A DNA stretch of 64,000 nucleotides from Acanthosepion esculentum. Lineage: Eukaryota; Mollusca; Cephalopoda; Sepiida; Sepiidae. How positions within the stretch are numbered: the stretch's first letter is position 1; each line of letters opens with the position of its first letter. The stretch lies in contig OZ038517.1 in the NCBI GenBank assembly GCA_964036315.1, positions 54,934,288-54,998,287 of the forward strand, written 5' to 3'. Under the pieces are notes generated by a model. The model saw only the letters and a program-made list of their open reading frames with translations. It made no database searches and was not told where the DNA came from. Both the position numbers and the translations under genes were made by a program. Below, piece by piece: positions 40,550 to 52,239 of the stretch.

Positions 40550-41199
40550 GAACCGATAGACAAACATACGTTATGTTTATACTTGAGTCGATTGTTAAAT
40601 ATATTATACTGGAGTCAATAGGGAAACGTTAGTCGTGTTAGTATCTGAATCAAGATTGGTTGTGTTTATAATTTAGTGTGTAGTTAAGCATTCATCATGT
40701 GTTTACTTGAGCAAAGAATTAAATAGTACACGTATATACAGCGTGCGATGGATAAATTGTCGTCTAAATGAAGCAAAAAAAAAAAATGAAATTAACACTG
40801 ACATCTCATGTTAAAAGATATATTTACCAAAAAGACAGAAAATGTCTTGAAATGCTAAAGAGTAAATTTATTCAATAATGGCTACTGTGGGAAAAAATCT
40901 GCCTCGTCTGTCATGTATCTTTCGATACATGATCGCCTACGCGTATATTACGTGCTATTAATACCACTGGGAAAGGTATGAATCCTCTTCTTCTCCCCCA
41001 GAAATGGGTAAATAGCAGGACAGACCGGGTTCCATAGCCATAGATGGCAACTGGTCTACCGCAGAAAGAAATGTCAACCTACTGTGGGGAAAAAAATCTG
41101 CCTTGTCAGTCATGTATCAAAAGATACATGATCGCTTACGCGTGTATCACGCATGACACATAACTGACTGATTTGGCAGGGCGTAACGGTCGTGCGAAC
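40550..41199. repeat. Segmental direct duplication, copy B
   Basis: Partner of 37494-38136, offset by about 3056 bp in the same orientation. Differences are few: single substitutions (for example AAACGTTAG against AAACATTAG) and length changes in A runs. It carries its own mariner end at 40738-40880 and SINE body at 40886-41199. Confidence 0.9.
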
Positions 41200-41609
41200 T
41201 AACGAAGCACAATTGCAAGCGCAATTGTTATATGACACTAATAAACGCTATGTGATGGTAGATAATTCGATCTTAGCAACCTCAGCATAGGGTATTTTCT
41301 TTCCACAAATAGTTGGACAAACTCTTCATCTAGGAATTTATGCTGCTGACGCGACTAATTACTCTAGTCTTTGTGGCAAGTCAGACAGATCCTTGTTGCA
41401 TTATTGCTTGGGGGTGAAATGATTATAAACAAAACAACGAAGAATTTTAACACGTTGACAGCCAGCTTGGAACGCCAACTCTATCATAGTCAATTGCGGC
41501 AATAAAAGAATTTTTATGAATTGACTTATAGCCTCAGCTGAAATCATAACATTGTTTTCGCATTAAATGTATCACTGCGAATAAACTCGTTGTCGGCGTC
41601 CACTGATGA

Positions 41610-42250
41610 TTGGTTAGTTGATTTTGTTTAGCGGCATATCAACACCTCTATGAGTCATTTAATATCGAAATTTAAATATTATGTACGCAGTTTTATTTAT
41701 CTATTTATATTTTAATAAGAACTTGCATTATTTACATTATTCGGACTGTTATCCTCATGTTTATTGGCATATTCACAACGTTTCTGTCGATGTACGCTCC
41801 GGCCTTCTTCAGGTGATTGGATCTCTGAAATGAGGCTTTATGGTTACTTGCATTATTTACATTATTCGTACTGTTATCCTCATCTTCATTTCGGCCGTTG
41901 TACGGCCCGGCCTTCCTCAGGTGATTGGAATTTCGAACGAACCCTTTATTTCGTCCACCGAGGTAGATTGTTCTAGTTCCACGTGCCATGCCTCTTCCAG
42001 ATGTCTCCCTTTAACTTAACTCTCCAATTTTTTGATTCACCACTTGGTACTGAACTCACAACTACCCAGTGGATAAAGACGTTTGCTAGATCCAGTGACT
42101 AGATCGAAAGAGTTGTGAGTTCGATACCAGGCCACGGCAATGGTGAAACAAAAACTTGAAGAATTGAGTTAAATGGAAATAACTGAGACAATAATGTAAA
42201 TAATGCCAGTAATCATAATACCTCATCTCAGAGATATAGTCAGATATTGA
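41610..42250. mobile_element. Fold-back element with duplicated left arm and tRNA-like core
   Basis: Left-arm sequence ('GTTATCCTCATCTTCATTTC', 'GCCGTTGTACGGCCCGGCCT') occurs twice, at about 41715-41830 and 41843-41990. The core (42058-42140) has an A-box-like 'ACCCAGTGGATAAAGACGTT' and a B box 'GAGTTCGATACCAGG' on the plus strand. The right arm is reduced to 'AATAATGTAAATAATGCC' and 'CTCATCTCAGAGATATAGTC'. A copy of the 'GTTTAGCGGCATATCAAC' repeat head precedes it at 41625. Confidence 0.7.
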
Positions 42251-42379
42251 GATAATAATATTCTTAGTGGTACAAGTCTTACTAATTAACCCGTAGATGG
42301 GGAGAAGAAAGAAGTGGGTTTATGCTTTTCCCAAGGGTATTTGCATATAAATGAATATAAAGAACCCAACTGACATTGA

Positions 42380-42425
42380 AACTCGGCTCTCCGATTAACA
42401 ATTCCTAGCCATTATCCATTACACC
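42380..42425 (-). mobile_element. tRNA-like module of a 5S-tRNA composite
   Basis: The minus strand reads 'GTGCGGGTGGTGTAATGGAT' then 'AATGGCTAGGAATTG' and a B-box-like 'GAGCCGAGTTTCAATGTC'. It directly follows the 5S-like segment in the same orientation, as at 27.1 kb. Confidence 0.6.
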
Positions 42426-42427
42426 AC

Positions 42428-42520
42428 CCGCACATCCAAGCTTACAGCACCTGACATTTTTAAGCGGTCACCTATTTAGGTGCTGGCCAGGCCCGACGTT
42501 GCTTAATTTCAGGGATCGTA
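42428..42520 (-). pseudogene. 5S rRNA-like fragment
   Basis: Complement blocks 'CTTACAGCACC', 'GCGGTCACCTATTTAGGTGC' and 'GGCCAGGCCCGACGTTGCTT' match the 3' two thirds of 5S rRNA. A possible detached 5' piece, 'ACGGCCACATCATGTTGAAA' on the minus strand at about 42770-42790, lies upstream on the same strand. This would mean ~240 bp was inserted within the 5S-like unit. Confidence 0.75.
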
Positions 42521-42591
42521 CAGGATATATATTAAATACACTAGAAAATAGAGATCAGAATTAAGTTTTTTAACGACCCTTTTGTTGATGC

Positions 42592-42909
42592 CTAAGTAAT
42601 TCGCTTCAATGTCTCTAATATCCTTTTCAATGGGAAAGCACTCAGGGAGCGCATACTTCTGCCACAGCCATTGTCACTAGATACTGAATGACAGTCAGCT
42701 CCGAAACTGGTGCAGTTCATTAGAGTGAAGTCGGTAGTTTTATAACAGAGGGCGGAATATGCGAAACCGTGTTTCAACATGATGTGGCCGTCTGCTGCCC
42801 GCATCAGAAAATGCCAGTCGTAGTCGGCGTCATAATAAAAAAACTGCCTACCCCGAGTTATATCGTGGTTGGCAGTCAATGGGTTAACGATGATTACCAT
42901 CCAGAACAA
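42592..42909 (-). CDS. Hypothetical 105-codon minus-strand open frame
   Basis: The frame begins 'FWMVIIVNPLTANHDITRGR' and includes 'YDADYDWHFLMRAADGHIML'. Part of it overlaps the possible detached 5S 5' piece, so the frame may be accidental. No domain or signal recognised, and neighbours are all repeats. Confidence 0.12.
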   Translation of the reverse strand: MFWMVIIVNPLTANHDITRGRQFFYYDADYDWHFLMRAADGHIMLKHGFAYSALCYKTTDFTLMNCTSFGADCHSVSSDNGCGRSMRSLSAFPLKRILETLKRIT

Positions 42910-43129
42910 AAACAGTCTTGTTAATAATGCAAAATTCAGTGTATTCCCATGAAGACAGCTGTCTGAGTTGGAATCATTTTTAATTTAAATATTTACATAT
43001 CGCTAACCTCTTATCAGCAACTCAGTTTCCAGCGGTCAACGCCAGAAATAAATAAATAAATAAAAATCCATAAGGCTAACATAGCAGTACAAGAGAAATG
43101 GTGAGGCAATTCAGATATAAAGTGCATCT

Positions 43130-43375
43130 TTTAAGCCTACAATTCTTCTATTTAAATCTACCATTCATCCATGCATTCAATATTGGTGCCACATCTGGTC
43201 TAGTGCTCCTGTTATATATTTAGAGATTCTTGATAAAATCCAAAGAAGAATCAGCATTATTATTGGTCTCGACCTGGCATCTCGTCTTCAGTTACTTTCT
43301 CACTACCATAACGTAGCTTCTCTATGCATTTTTCCATAAATACTTTCATTATAATTGTTCTAATGAATTTTCCGC
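43130..43375 (+). mobile_element. LINE (Jockey/CR1-like) ORF2, 5' half of a split copy
   Basis: Encodes, with lesions, 'STIHPCIQYWCHIWSSAPVI', 'YLEILDKIQRRISIIIGLDL' and 'LQLLSHYHNVASLCIFP'. It is interrupted after 'GAATTTTCCGC'. The continuation is at 44748. Confidence 0.8.
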
Positions 43376-44746
43376 TACGATTGTGTTATAAAGTAAGCAA
43401 AGAATATTGGTGGGGGGGACACCTAACCGACTGAACTCCCAACAATTACGGGGATAATAGGGGGAGAGAGGGGAAAGAGACGGGAGGTAACAAAAAATAA
43501 CACTGTCTCGGAAACTACAGCAACTTGAGGAACAAAATGTCCACGAGACCGACTTCACAAGACATTGTGTCTTGCCATCTTACAAAGACCCAAATCTTGA
43601 CCAGTTGCAGAGATGCCCGTATCTAGCTAGAAACTAATGCTGCTGCTAACAGGCAAAACCCGGGTGTAACTGATGTTAACAAACATGTACGCATGCTATC
43701 CGAGCCCTTTTTGAGTCTGTACTGACGCGCGAGAGGAGGCTCGGATTGGGGAATCGGAGAGCCGAGTTCGAATTCCAGTCGAATCCATTACATTCATTTA
43801 AGTGCTAATATCCTTGGGAAAGGTATGAATTCTCTTCTTCAACCCCAACTATGGGTAAATAGCAGGACAGAGCGGGTTCTATAGCCTTGGATGGCAACTG
43901 GTCTACCGCAGAAAGAAATGGCAACCTACAGCGGGAAAAAATCTGCCTCGTCAGTCATGTATCGTAAGATATGTATATGAATTCGTGTATCACGCATGGC
44001 ACGTAACAGACTGACTGGTGGGTGTGTCTTACCCATCTGTGTCGAGTAAAAGAAGTCCGGCATCAGGGATATTGCGAAATCTGTAATGGACATTGGTAGC
44101 CCCGTCCAAAATAGGGTAGTTTAGGTTAGTTTTATCCTCAGTTTCTTCCATCAAGTCAATTTAGCTAGGGGTGTATGCTCATTAGCCTCGTTTTTTTCTG
44201 CTCCCACTTTCTTTATTTTAATTCCCTCTCCCCTTCCACCTTAAGTGACAGAGATGTCAGTTCTCTGGTAGATACTTTTCGTATTTCGAGTGTGCATTTG
44301 TATCTGGATAAGGTTGTGTTTGAGTGAGTGTCTGGTCGAAAAATTATTGTTAATTACCTAATCACGCATTAATTTCGTCCAGTTAGCCTGATTTTTCTGC
44401 CACAATTAAGGACTGATGTGGTGTTATTACTAACACTATTGTTTTAGTTACTTGTAAATAAATTGTATTCAATGTAAATATCCATTGGGGTTTCATTTTT
44501 AAATGTTGTTATTTTATCCACCCTCCAGACAAAATTGCGCATATGGCAACCAATTAGGTCTTCATAGAGACTTGAAGTGGCTGTAGTAAGAATGCTAAGC
44601 AAGAATGTGTTGTTTTGTGGTGTGTTTGGGTCAGTAATTGTGGCTAGCCAAGTTTAAGATAAGACAGATTCAAGACTAACCTTCCTTCCCCTAGCCCGCC
44701 TTTTGCCCTTCTGCCACATTTTTGTATTTTTCAAAATAAATATTAC
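43376..44746. mobile_element. ~1.37 kb insertion inside the LINE
   Basis: The LINE resumes after this segment. TTTCCGC is present on both edges (43369-43375 and 44747-44753), a 7 bp target-site duplication. The right end is A/T-rich (CAAAATAAATATTAC), which suits retroposition. The interior holds a SINE (43735-44015) and an AATAAA-containing stretch near 44455. No reading frame or LTR pair is recognised, so the class is undetermined. Confidence 0.75.
43735..44015 (+). mobile_element. tRNA-headed SINE nested in the insertion
   Basis: B box 'GAGCCGAGTTCGAATTCCAG' is followed by 'CCTTGGGAAAGGTATGAATT', 'GGCAACTGGTCTACCGCAGA' and 'AATCTGCCTCGTCAGTCATG'. The first part of the tRNA-like head is reduced. 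It is the same family as 37826-38136 and 59240-59580. Confidence 0.8.
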
Positions 44747-44747
44747 T

Positions 44748-45060
44748 TTCCGCAGTGGCACCTAGACTTTATGAATAGTATTTGATGGCCAACAAGGTCT
44801 CGTCATTTCTCGTGAATCAACCGCAGGTTCTATGCTAACATTTTGTTTAGTCGCGTTTTTCGCTTGTGGAACTCCCTTCCGGCTGCATGCTTTCCAGCCA
44901 ACTTTGGTCTTACATGTCATTCACTATCTACTGTATTCTTGATTGCTCTCTGATTGTTCTCACTCCTTAATAAAGTTTCTCTTTTTCTTATTCTTTCGCA
45001 CTCACTAACCACTTCCGTCTCAGTGGTTTTATCGCCTTGCATGGGGAGATATGATTAAAA
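44748..45060 (+). mobile_element. LINE (Jockey/CR1-like) ORF2, 3' half of the split copy
   Basis: Resumes at the DNA for 'VAPRLYEYLMANKVSS', then 'RLWNSLPAACFPANFG' and a 3' UTR with 'CACTCACTAACCACTTCCGT' and 'GATATGATTAAAA'. It joins the 43130-43375 half without loss apart from the duplicated 7 bp. Confidence 0.8.
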
Positions 45061-45280
45061 GAAATATTTGTGTTATCTACATCGATATCTACATGGGAAT
45101 TGATGATATCGAGAAGGTCGAAGAATATGGTCAGAAACAGCGTAGGTTAAAGCCCTGAGGGGATAATGCAGGTCGATTTTGGAACCGTGGTACGGCACTC
45201 AATTTGAAAGTTGGCGTTTCACATCATAAATAAAGACACAAAATATTTTTTTCCAAATCATTATCTTTTTTTTTTTTTAG

Positions 45281-45575
45281 GAGACGTGTTTAAAGATTAA
45301 GTTTAGATTCAAAATTGTAGCGTTGGAATTTCATTCCGTTGATCACTGAAAGCTTTATAGCAGCACAGCCTTTTAAAATTTATAATTTACTGAAGCTTTA
45401 CAAATTGTATAATGGACAAGATGCATGGCACAAGCATATTATTACTAAATCATTGTGCCATCAAATAAAACCCTCATTTATTTCAAAGGGAAATTATACT
45501 GAACAGTTTAGCTACATTATGATGTAATATATACTGCAGTAGTTTTAGTGTGATTTTCAATAAACAAGTCAAATT
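45281..45575 (+). other. Possible 3' terminal exon (weak)
   Basis: A long polypyrimidine tract ends in TTTTAG at 45280. A short frame follows ('ETCLKIKFRFKIVALEFHSV', stop), then a second open stretch ('ESFIAAQPFKIYNLLKLYKL') and an AATAAA at about 45561. The pieces are in plausible order for an exon with a 3' UTR. Such motifs are common by chance in AT-rich DNA. Confidence 0.15.
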
Positions 45576-46380
45576 TAAAATATTGTCTTATAATTTGTTC
45601 CCAGCAGTATTATGGTGTTATATACACTTTTATTCATTTTTGTTTTTATTAATTATGATCTAACAAAAGATCTCACAAATCTGATTCAGTGAGTAGACAT
45701 TTTGTAATTTTTTTACAGCTTTTACTTATCGAATATAGTAAAAATAATTCATATTTTAGAATTCTGGCTTGAATATATTTTTCCATTTAATATATCTAAT
45801 ACAACAGATATCAATTTTTGTTGGATTTATTCTTGAAATAGTAAAATTTTGAAGTCAGTTTGTAAGCAAAAAACTGCAGAAATGAGGTATTTCTATACTT
45901 ATTTTCAGACGATTTTAAAACTAAATGCTCAAAAATTGGTAAAATCTATGGATCTAATTTTTAGTGGCAGTACTTATCACATCAAACCGTAGCTTTGACA
46001 TTGAGTGCAATGTTGATTTTCTAAAAAGTTAAAAATCAACCTGCCCTACTGGGGAAACCTTGCATTAATATGAGTTTACAATTAACTAGATTTGACACCA
46101 AATTAGCAGAAGTTTATAAATATTTATAATCAATACAATTATAGGTACTCATTTTGTATAAATTGTTTTAAAAATATATTCACAATCTTCTGACGGTTCA
46201 TAAATGTTGATTCTATAAGAACTTTTGCTCCAAACAATAAAAAAACAGTTTTATTTTTTCTTTTCTTTTCTTTTAAATTTATAAAAAATTACAAAAACAT
46301 AAACATAAGTAAAAATGATCGAAAAATTAAATTCTGTTCTTACTTTTTTGTCTGAAAAATATTTTAATTTACATTAGGAC
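45576..46380. other. AT-rich interval without recognisable gene
   Basis: No repeat family or coding signal recognised. Confidence 0.4.
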
Positions 46381-46690
46381 TAATGTCGCCATCTTTGTTG
46401 TTATCATCACATCTTCATCGGTCATTCATCTTTCTTCTTCAGCTATTTGTCGATTTATGTAAATTTCAAGACAATTTGAATTTGAACACTTTATTTAATT
46501 TACGGGCATAGATCACTCTCGTTCTGCTTTACAGGTCTGTCGGCTAATTCTTATTTTAGTAATACTCAGTTATTGCTCGCCATGTTTCCATTGAATCTAA
46601 ATCTATTCTACCTGGTCAAGGGATTGAACTCAGAATTACTATGTCATTACTGTACTTTAAATAATTACTGTACGTGAATCAATAACTTTG
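46380..46690. repeat. Fold-back element, old decayed copy
   Basis: 'TGTCGCCATCTTTGTTGTTA' and 'CATTCATCTTTCTTCTTCAG' parallel the left arm. 'GGTCAAGGGATTGAACTCAG' parallels the tRNA-like core. No clear right arm. Confidence 0.45.
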
Positions 46691-47342
46691 TAAAATGTCA
46701 GTTGCATAATTTATTCATAGTTATATTGTGGCCTCTGTTGCTGCGTGCTTCGCTAAATAACACACTTACTTTGGTCCATGTCCGTTGGTCTGTCTCCGGC
46801 GAGCCCACTCGGCACCAATCCCGAGACTCCATGTTGTATTTTTGTGTTTCAGTATCTATAAGAATATTAACGAAGAACTATCGAAGATCAGGCTTGAATG
46901 CTCTCAGTCATGGCTATGTTTGTGAAAGACTAAAGTCACTGATGTCGCCGGTAAACTTAATTAACTTCAACAACATTCACTAATAAGTGTTAAAATAACA
47001 ACTTTTATTTATGGTGTTATGATTGAATAAGATCATGAAAACACAGACAAAAGGGATTTGAAGAAGTTTCCCCGAATATGGAATTCTTAAGCCGAGAGGA
47101 AGATGTTGATTTGCGATTGCAGTTATAGCTAAACAGACCAGAGTCGTTCATCTATTTAAATGAAGGCAGTTGACCGAGGGAATTCAAAAAGCGACATAGA
47201 GAACAGGATTTTAGCTGATTGAGGCAGCACTGTCATCCGGCAGTGAAAGTGTTGGTCTTCTTACGGCGAGACCAGTTCGATCTTACTTTAACTCTTTAGG
47301 TAACTGCTTTTATGGGGATGCAAACCACAACTGCACTGCTCT

Positions 47343-47551
47343 GATTGGCCAGTCAATAATAATGCTTGACGAATGGTATTGGCTAGTCAACAACAATGCT
47401 TGACAAATGGTATTGGCTAGTCAACAACAATGCTTGACGAATGGTATTGGCTAGTCAACAGCAATGCTTGACGAATGGTATTGGCTAGACAACAACAATG
47501 CTTGGCAAATGGTATTGGCTAGCCAACAACAATGCTTGACGAATGGTCTTG
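47343..47551 (+). repeat. 34 bp minisatellite
   Basis: Six copies of GCTTGACGAATGGTATTGGCTAGTCAACAACAAT with few substitutions. It is followed at 47552-47700 by a loosely doubled segment containing 'GGTCTTGTGTCGTGAGTATC'. Confidence 0.93.
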
Positions 47552-47906
47552 TGTTATACGCATCGAAGGGGAGGAAGGAAAGCCCCCAAGAACTCAATAT
47601 AATTGGTGGTCTTGTGTCGTGAGTATCGGAGCGTGAAACGGGAAGCTTCGTCCCATCCTCTCTCTCACTGGCGGGCCAATCAAAATTGTGGCCTTGCATC
47701 GCTCATATCCACCCTCAGTAGAACATATTCCATGTTCCGGAATCTCATCCTCATTTGACCTGATTTCCACGGCCATCATCGTCATCTCTATCGAAAAGTG
47801 TGTCATATGCCCGATCAAATCAAACCCGACCTGTAAAAGTTTGTTTTTTGTCACTCATTCCAACGAACAATTCTTTTGTAAAATGAAAGTAACACTTAAG
47901 TTTAAC

Positions 47907-47976
47907 AAACCTAAGACTGCACCTAATGACCAATCCACACAAACCTAAGACTGCACCTAATGACCAATCCCACGCA
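47907..47976 (+). repeat. 34 bp tandem duplication
   Basis: AACCTAAGACTGCACCTAAT plus GACCAATCC occurs twice in immediate succession. Confidence 0.9.
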
Positions 47977-48439
47977 AACTTACAATTCCCCCCCCTTCCA
48001 CACTGAGACTCTAAAAGTGACACATATTCATGGTATCGCATTGTTTTAACATGAAAGGTATTTTTCTTTCTTTAGAAATATAAATTAGATCGCCAGTCAA
48101 CCTTTGACACCAGTCATGGTATTATAATATCTGTCTTAAGGGCATTCAGTAGGAATTTGACTCCGCCTACCGATACCAATTTCTATGCTGCTAACCGCTT
48201 GACCATTGCTATCTGCCTTGTCATTTCTCCTTTTAGGAATAAATAAATGTTTGCATAGACGCCTCCCTCCAATGGGGTCACCTCTGGTTTATGCTGTGTA
48301 GCGTAAAAAGATATATTTTATGCAGTGTAGCTAGGAGTAGCAATTTTAACACAATATTCAACTGTGACGACCTTTTATGAAAAAAGTATTTTTACTATTT
48401 TAAAAATGTTATCTAGGTTGTTTTTTTATACACATTCTT

Positions 48440-49020
48440 TTAAGAGAAGTGTATTTTTATGAAGGCCAGATGTATACAAAATTTTATCGAGATTCTGTAA
48501 ATACATAGTATATATAAGCACCAAACTATATGTAACAGTGATATCCATTTGCATGGACGAGGGGTAGATTTATAAATGTGTAAGATAGATTTCAGCGAGA
48601 AAAATCGTCTCGCATTACAAAGTGAACCAACTTTTCTAGCAACAGATGTAGCAATTGATTCAAGGTAATCTTTCGACTTCGTGTCAGCGAAAAATGTTCG
48701 TACGAGAAGGCACCACCACGTGCCATTGTTCTGAAGGTTAAAATCAGCCACGCTGATGGGAGGTAGAAAGTGTCTCTGAGATGATTGATAGAGTGCAGTT
48801 TCATTTTGGAGGAGTCAAAATTAACCACCCATTCCTTGCCCCAGTTAACAACTGATTGTACGTCATTTTGGGAACTCAGCTGCCAGTTTCACCTTATCGA
48901 ACCGATCAGACTTAAGACAGGAGTACATAGTTGTGTCATCAGCATACATACCGAGTTGAGAACTGATGCCCTCAGGAAGATCGTTGATGAAAATTAAGAA
49001 CAACGCAGGTCCAAGGATCT
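48440..49020 (-). mobile_element. LINE (Jockey/CR1-like) with reverse transcriptase palm motif
   Basis: The minus strand begins 'ILGPALFLIFINDLPEGISS' then 'QLGMYADDTTMYSCLKSDRF', so the YADD catalytic motif (codons at 48932-48946) is present. After a frameshift it continues 'MVNFDSSKMKLHSINHLRDT', then a 'KDYLESIATSVARKVGSLCN' and 'SILHIYKSTPRPC' block. This is the only copy of the Jockey/CR1-like family here that reaches the palm. Both ends are truncated. Confidence 0.85.
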
Positions 49021-49409
49021 AAATGTAATGCAAGTGAAAATAAAATGCTTTATTTCCTTGTTGACGTTTCGCGTCAAACGAACGTTATGAAAGCAACTGA
49101 AAATTATAATATGAATGAAGCATCAACAGAGAAATAAACACCCAACTGTTTTTCACGTATTCCACCTTACACACTTTGTTTAGTTCGGATAATGAACTTT
49201 TGTCATATAGAGATATATTAGGTTAGAGTTTTTGGGGCCACAATTTTTAATTTATACCTGATTGGTTAAAAACCGAAGAACCTTATATATATATATATTC
49301 TTTACAGTGAGAGTCACCATTTACAAAAACTGAGGGCCACTCGAGGTCGAGGATTACGTTAGGAGGCCATTTGTGTGTATAGGTGCGGGAGATAGCAATT
49401 AACCTTAGC

Positions 49410-50190
49410 CTTGAATTGTAGTGATCAGGGAAACATCCTGTTGGGCAGGGCAGTGGTTCTCGGAAAGAACCTGCTTGAGTGTAACTTACTTCTCACTGAT
49501 GGAATACCGAGGGAATGTGGGTGGTTTGCTACTATGTAAGCGGCATGGCGTGTTCTTGACACAAAGGTTTTCCCCGGTGGGATCAGGAAATATAGTTCAT
49601 CCGAGCATTTTCCGTGTAAGTAGCTGTAGAACAACGAGAGGCTTGCCACATCCCACCTGTTGGAGAGAGGTTGAAGGGTGGTGAATAATTCGTCACCCAC
49701 AAGGGCTCGGAGACACTTTTGAACTGAGAGTGAGCTCTTGGCATCTCCTGCCTACATATGACAACAGTATTTCATTTTCGGCCTGATCTGGCTCTTGTAA
49801 ATGTAGAGGATAACATGAGGAGTCAGGTACTTACAGGAGCGGCACAGGGAGCCGACCATTTTACCTGCATCCTTAGTAACGGATCGTATGTACGAGTTCC
49901 CCTTCTGGTCAGCTATGAGTCTGAGGCCCAACTGTCTGTCAAGGCACGGTGCTTCCCCGTGAGGAACTCCGTTCATCTTTGATTAGTGGTAGATCGGGCT
50001 CATATCGGCGATGATAGAATGTAACTAGCTTGGTCTCAGAGGCACTGAATGTAACCAGCCACGGAGTAGCTTTTGTAAGATCGGAAGAGAGATCAGAATT
50101 GGAGAGTCTGTGTAGTAAACCTTTGTGCGACAGCTTGTCAAAGGCCTTCAAGATATCCTTTTTTTCTAAAGTTTTAAAGGACATATTTTT
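49410..50190 (-). mobile_element. LINE (Jockey/CR1-like) ORF2 remnant, palm deleted
   Basis: In minus-strand order it has 'KDILKAFDKLSHKGLLHRLS' (the iDiSKAFDkVwHkgLL block upstream of the palm), then directly 'WLVTFSASETKLVTFYHR'. The intervening palm has been lost. It continues with 'LIADQKGNSYIRSVTKDAGK', 'VILYIYKSQIRPKMKYCCHM', 'RWDVASLSLFYSYLHGKCSD' and 'SRFFPRTTALPNRMFP'. It is a lineage distinct from the 301-1230 copies. Confidence 0.85.
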
Positions 50191-50213
50191 AATCGAACAT
50201 ATTTATTAATTAA

Positions 50214-50333
50214 AACGTTATTATAGTAGATACTTCGTATTTGAAATAGACGCCCCATTTTTATTTGTTAAACAGTGTGTGTTATGTTTATCGGTTTATG
50301 CATTTTAATAAAAAAATGAGACGTCTATACGAG

Positions 50334-50396
<63 letters not shown>

Positions 50397-50584
50397 AGTT
50401 ACCCATGAGCAACCTGTTTCACGTTTAGCGATTATGAAACTTCGTATTTCAAATAAACGCCCAATTTTTATTTAATAAATAGTGTGTATTATATCTATCG
50501 ATCTGCGCATTCGAGAAATCTCACACTGTTTGATAAATAATAGTGTAGCGTCTGTTTCAGATAAGAACTATACATTATAATAAC

Positions 50585-50588
<4 letters not shown>
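50214..50588. mobile_element. MITE-like element with ~40 bp inverted ends and internal TA array
   Basis: The left end 'CGTTATTATAGTAGATACTT' + 'CGTATTTGAAATAGACGCC' pairs with the right end 'GCGTCTGTTTCAGATAAGAA' + 'CTATACATTATAATAACG'. The interior is an approximate direct duplication (ACTTCGTATTT..AATA.ACGCC.. twice) around a TA array at 50349-50392. It is followed at once by another TA array (50590-50626). No transposase. Confidence 0.65.
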
Positions 50589-50589
<1 letters not shown>

Positions 50590-50628
<39 letters not shown>

Positions 50629-50735
50629 GCACATCGAGGCGGTTTAATGATTCGATGCTCCATATTTTCGGCCTTGTGCCACATCTAAACTACGTCAGGA
50701 AAGCCATATATATATATATATAAAGAGAGAGAGGG
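50590..50735 (+). mobile_element. (TA)n array, truncated tRNA-SINE body and second short TA array
   Basis: TA repeats to 50626 lead into 'GGGCACATCGAGGCGGTTTA' (tRNA-like A-box region), a damaged B box and 'TTTCGGCCTTGTGCCACATC' at 50660-50690. A second TA and GA run follows (50708-50737). The SINE has lost the middle of its head. Confidence 0.75.
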
Positions 50736-51118
50736 GGGGTCTACACACCTCAGGAAAGAGAAAACATGTCTTCCGTAGTTTTATCAAATTGCGATAACAC
50801 TGTTTATTGTAGGACGATACTTTCTCGACAGATGGCATTACCCTCGTGGCTGTAGTGCTAACAAGTCCTAATGGATGTTGTGTATCACAGAAAACCGACT
50901 ACATTGGCGGGCCTTAAACAAGAAATTGAAAATGCATGTGCAGTGATTCCACTATAGTTTGCCGGACTAATAAATATCTGGAATCTAAAGGCCACCATTT
51001 TGAGTATCTTTTGTGATTGTAGCGGTCAAAGGCAACTTGATGTCTGAATAAATTTAGTATTACAATATCTAAACAAGTTTTTCCTTTCTGGAAGTGTGTG
51101 TACATTTTGGGGCGGACT

Positions 51119-51925
<807 letters not shown>

Positions 51926-51932
51926 TATGCGA

Positions 51933-52236
51933 ATTAAATAGTGGGCTATGGGAATCAAATAGTGGGGTATATGAATCAAATAGTGGGGTATATGAATCAA
52001 ATAGTGGGGTATGGGAATCAAATAGTGGGGTATACGAATCAAATAGTGGGGTATGCGAATCAAATAGTGGGGTATGGGAATCAAATAGTGGGGTATGCGA
52101 ATCAAATAGTGGGGTATACGAATCAAATAGTGGGGTATGCGAATCAAATAGTGGGGTATGGGAATCAAATAGTGGGGTATGCGAATCAAATAGTGGGGTA
52201 TACGAATCAAATAGTGGGGTATGCGAATCAAATCCG
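51933..52236. repeat. 21 bp minisatellite
   Basis: About fourteen copies of GAATCAAATAGTGGGGTATGC, varying at two positions (TATG, TACG, ATGG, ATGC). Twenty-one is a multiple of three, so two plus-strand and two minus-strand frames remain open as clean 7-residue peptide repeats (for example ESNSGVY or SHTPLFD). There is no upstream promoter or domain context that would support translation. Confidence 0.95.
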
Positions 52237-52239
52237 AGC

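Noticed and set aside
43376..44746. LTR retrotransposon
   Set aside because: No pair of long terminal repeats, primer-binding site or gag/pol motif could be found.
47594..47948. Overlapping 86-codon frames on both strands
   Set aside because: Next to a minisatellite and a tandem duplication, with no recognisable domain. Overlap on both strands suggests chance.
51933..52236. CRISPR-like array of short repeats
   Set aside because: The units are contiguous with no unique spacers, and the window is clearly a eukaryotic genome. It is a minisatellite.
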